64,000 nucleotides of DNA from Gigantopelta aegis (Eukaryota; Mollusca; Gastropoda; Neomphalida; Peltospiridae), in the NCBI RefSeq assembly GCF_016097555.1, contig NC_054703.1, positions 20,223,258-20,287,257 of the forward strand, written 5' to 3'. Below the pieces are notes generated by a model. The model was not told the DNA's origin. It saw only the letters and a list, made by a program, of their open reading frames with translations, and ran no database searches. The translations under genes and the position numbers were made by a program. Numbering within the stretch: position 1 is the stretch's first letter; each line of letters starts with the position of its first letter. Below, one piece after another: positions 62,086-64,000 of the stretch.

Positions 62086-62478
62086 TATTCAAATTGAAAC
62101 TGACGTCAGGTATACAGTTATCGATTGGATTTTACAATAATATATATTTGTAACATGATATAATAGTAGTAAGTGAAATTATTTTGATGTAACGTTTTGT
62201 GGATGTATGATTAAATTAAATTTAAAAAAACCTAAAATTCGGTGGGTGGCATAATGCAATGTTAAAACCTTCCCTTTAAAATGTTAGTTCATTGTCCGAA
62301 AACGCTCATAACCGTTTTTCGCAATTATCGCCCTTGACGGACTCATAGGGGGCGCGCTAAATTGTAATACCACAAGGACGCCATTTTATTTTATTTCAGT
62401 AAAGTGAATTTGTTACTTTGCCATTTTTGATTAAATACATATAACCGAAGCATCTTCTCGTTAGAAAATATAGAAAAA

Positions 62479-62719
62479 ATGAGTCAGTATTTGCAGGTAG
62501 CAGAAGACGAAAGTGAAGAGCCAATAGAAATTCCGAGTGAAGATGATGGAACACTGTTACTGTCCACTTTGGCTGCTCAGTTTCCAGGAGCATGCGGGCT
62601 CAAATATCGAAACCCGGACACCGGCACTTTCCGGGGTGTTCGTTTAGCTGACGGCAAACTTCACCCACCAGAAACTGGGATGTGGGATTCCCATGTTTAC
62701 ATTGCTGTGTTTCCTAAAG
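62479..62719 (+). CDS. TARDBP: TARDBP exon 1
   Basis: 80 codons plus one base; the N-terminal domain ends HVYIAVFPK. The ATG follows an A-rich leader. Confidence 0.94.
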
Positions 62720-63802
62720 GTTACTATATTTGGGGTTTTGTAATTTTTTGCCCCTCTCACCCGTTCATCTATCTATTTAACACAGACTCTTTGTTAATCA
62801 TTAAACTATCCACTCATGGTTGAATGGTTCAAAACATGAAAATAACCCACCATTAAATAGAGAAATTCTAGAATGGTGTTTTTTTAGTGATCATGAAAAT
62901 CCATAATCGATTGTGTGGGAAAATATTAATTGAAATAGTTCCTCCAGTTAAATAATGATTATAATAAAATTGATATTATATATATATATATATATATGCT
63001 TGGGTTTGGGTTTCTTTTCATGTGTACCTAAAGCCAAGGGGGAAAAAAATGATTAAAGATAAAATCAGGGCTCACACTGGAACAAATTTTAGTTAAGCCA
63101 ATTTTTCCTTGAAAATCGTTAAAATGTGGTTAATTTTTAAGGAATATTTAAATTTTATTAGCCAAAGTCTGAAAATGTCGGCCATTTTGTGTAAAAATTA
63201 GCAGTTGGCTAATATTAAATATGGCAATGTCCAGGGTGAGCCCTATTTGTAGGGTGAACACAGCAGTAGATATTATCTGATATATGGTCCTTGTAATTCA
63301 AATCTATCTAAAGTCCATATTATTCTGATGGATTGTGTAAGGAAAGTTGATAAGTTGGTGCCATCCAACTGTAAACAATAGATGATGATATTCCGACTTC
63401 CAACTCTTATTATTATTATTTTTATTAATCATTTGGTGGATTTTAGAATTTACTAGTGAGTCATTGACTTAATTGTGAATTCATTTGCCCGACTTAATGT
63501 TTTTCAATTACCTGTTCAGTGGGTTAACTTATGTTAATCTCTGCTGTTTTTTGCTCTTGGTTTTATTTTATTTAAACTAAAGTCGAATTTTATTAGCATT
63601 TGTGAAGTAACATTTTTTTATTTTTACAGAAAACAAAAGGAAGGGCGATGATGGACAAGAAAATCCTGTGGCTAAGACGAAACGTGTCGAAGGTGGACAG
63701 AAAAGCAGTACAGACTTGATTGTTTTGGGATTGCCATGGAAATGTACAGAAGATGACATGAGGAAATACTTTTCGCAGTTTGGCGAACTTCTGTTGGTGC
63801 AG
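62479..63802 (+). CDS. TARDBP: TARDBP (TDP-43), first two coding exons, truncated by the window edge
   Basis: TDP-43 is a nuclear RNA- and DNA-binding protein that regulates splicing. Exon 1 (62479-62719) begins [20 protein letters not shown] and contains [20 protein letters not shown]: the N-terminal oligomerisation domain, nearly residue-for-residue with human [20 protein letters not shown]. Exon 2 (63630-63802) carries a bipartite nuclear localisation signal at residues 83-99 (KRKGDD ... KTKR) and the start of RRM1 with RNP2 (LIVLGL) followed by PWK. The junction is phase 1 (CCTAAAG|GTTACT and TTTACAG|AA), at the same place as the human gene. Exon 1's donor, GTTACT, is weak. The rest of RRM1, RRM2 and the glycine-rich tail lie beyond base 64000. 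Confidence 0.95.
62720..63629 (+). other. TARDBP intron 1
   Basis: AT-rich, with a short TA run near 62978, one MITE (63066-63245) and no other recognised feature. Confidence 0.6.
63066..63245. mobile_element. CAGGGCTCAC-type MITE in TARDBP intron 1
   Basis: CAGGGCTCACACTGGAAC at the left and CCAGGGTGAGCCCTA at the right, with GGTTAATTTTTAAGG and AGTTGGCTAAT inside; related to the ends of 27110-28879. Confidence 0.82.
63630..63802 (+). CDS. TARDBP: TARDBP exon 2
   Basis: [20 protein letters not shown] then [20 protein letters not shown], ending FGELLLVQ. Donor CAG|GTAAAT; a MITE starts 8 bases after the donor cut. Confidence 0.95.
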
Positions 63803-63810
63803 GTAAATAG

Positions 63811-63966
63811 CAGAGCTTTTACTGGAACAAATTTTGTTATTTTCTTGCAAATTTATCAAATTTGGTTAATTTAACAAAAATGTTATTAGCAACAGACTAA
63901 ATGTTTTAACCACTTTGCATGAAAATTATCAATTGGGTAATTTGTCAATGGATAGGGTGAGCTCTG
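63811..63966. mobile_element. Degenerate CAGAGCT MITE, 8 bases after the TARDBP exon 2 donor
   Basis: CAGAGCTTTTACTGGAACAA at the left and GATAGGGTGAGCTCTG at the right; same family as 63066-63245 by its internal ACTGGAACAAATTTTG. Confidence 0.75.
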
Positions 63967-64000
63967 AATAAGATTGATTTAATAATTGTCAGGCTCCTAC

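Overview
This is a eukaryotic genomic window: genes with many short exons, GT-AG introns, AT-rich introns and dense repeats. Three conserved animal genes can be read exon by exon. They are LEO1 (minus strand, coding exons between 30517 and 316, last exon(s) beyond the left edge), TXNL1 (plus strand, 32278-55469, complete, 288 residues) and the start of TARDBP/TDP-43 (plus strand, from 62479, runs off the right edge). The SINE families and the overall character suggest a marine mollusc, probably a gastropod. That is an inference; no species is identified.

Layout. 1-316: minisatellite built on the splice donor of LEO1 exon 12. 316-30517: twelve LEO1 coding exons in introns full of SINEs, MITEs, a decayed intron-containing hAT gene (7601-11506), an internally deleted piggyBac copy (18220-19104) and several tandem arrays. 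30518-32277: divergent LEO1/TXNL1 intergenic region with a long GA microsatellite. 32278-55469: nine TXNL1 exons. Intron 5 holds a 6.5 kb DIRS-type retrotransposon (42417-48879), and the intron after exon 8 holds a second piggyBac derivative (51876-52970). 55470-62478: intergenic, with a dead Tc1 element (59781-61361) and SINE pieces. 62479 to the end: two TARDBP exons and two small MITEs.

The three host genes are housekeeping nuclear or cytosolic functions: the PAF1 transcription elongation complex, a proteasome-associated thioredoxin, and an RNA-binding splicing regulator. There is no sign that they form a pathway; LEO1 and TXNL1 may share a divergent promoter region.

The most unusual signal is that many tandem arrays are seeded on exon-intron junctions. 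Five 5' splice sites (LEO1 exons 4, 7 and 12; TXNL1 exons 7 and 8) and one 3' splice site (LEO1 exon 6) have each been duplicated in tandem, from 3 to about 39 copies, carrying decoy splice signals into the intron. In the longest array the invariant GT survives mainly in units at the two ends, and the interior units have lost it. A second theme is mosaic SINEs, in which three tRNA-like heads are combined with two tails on one shared body, with several perfect target-site duplications and nested insertions.
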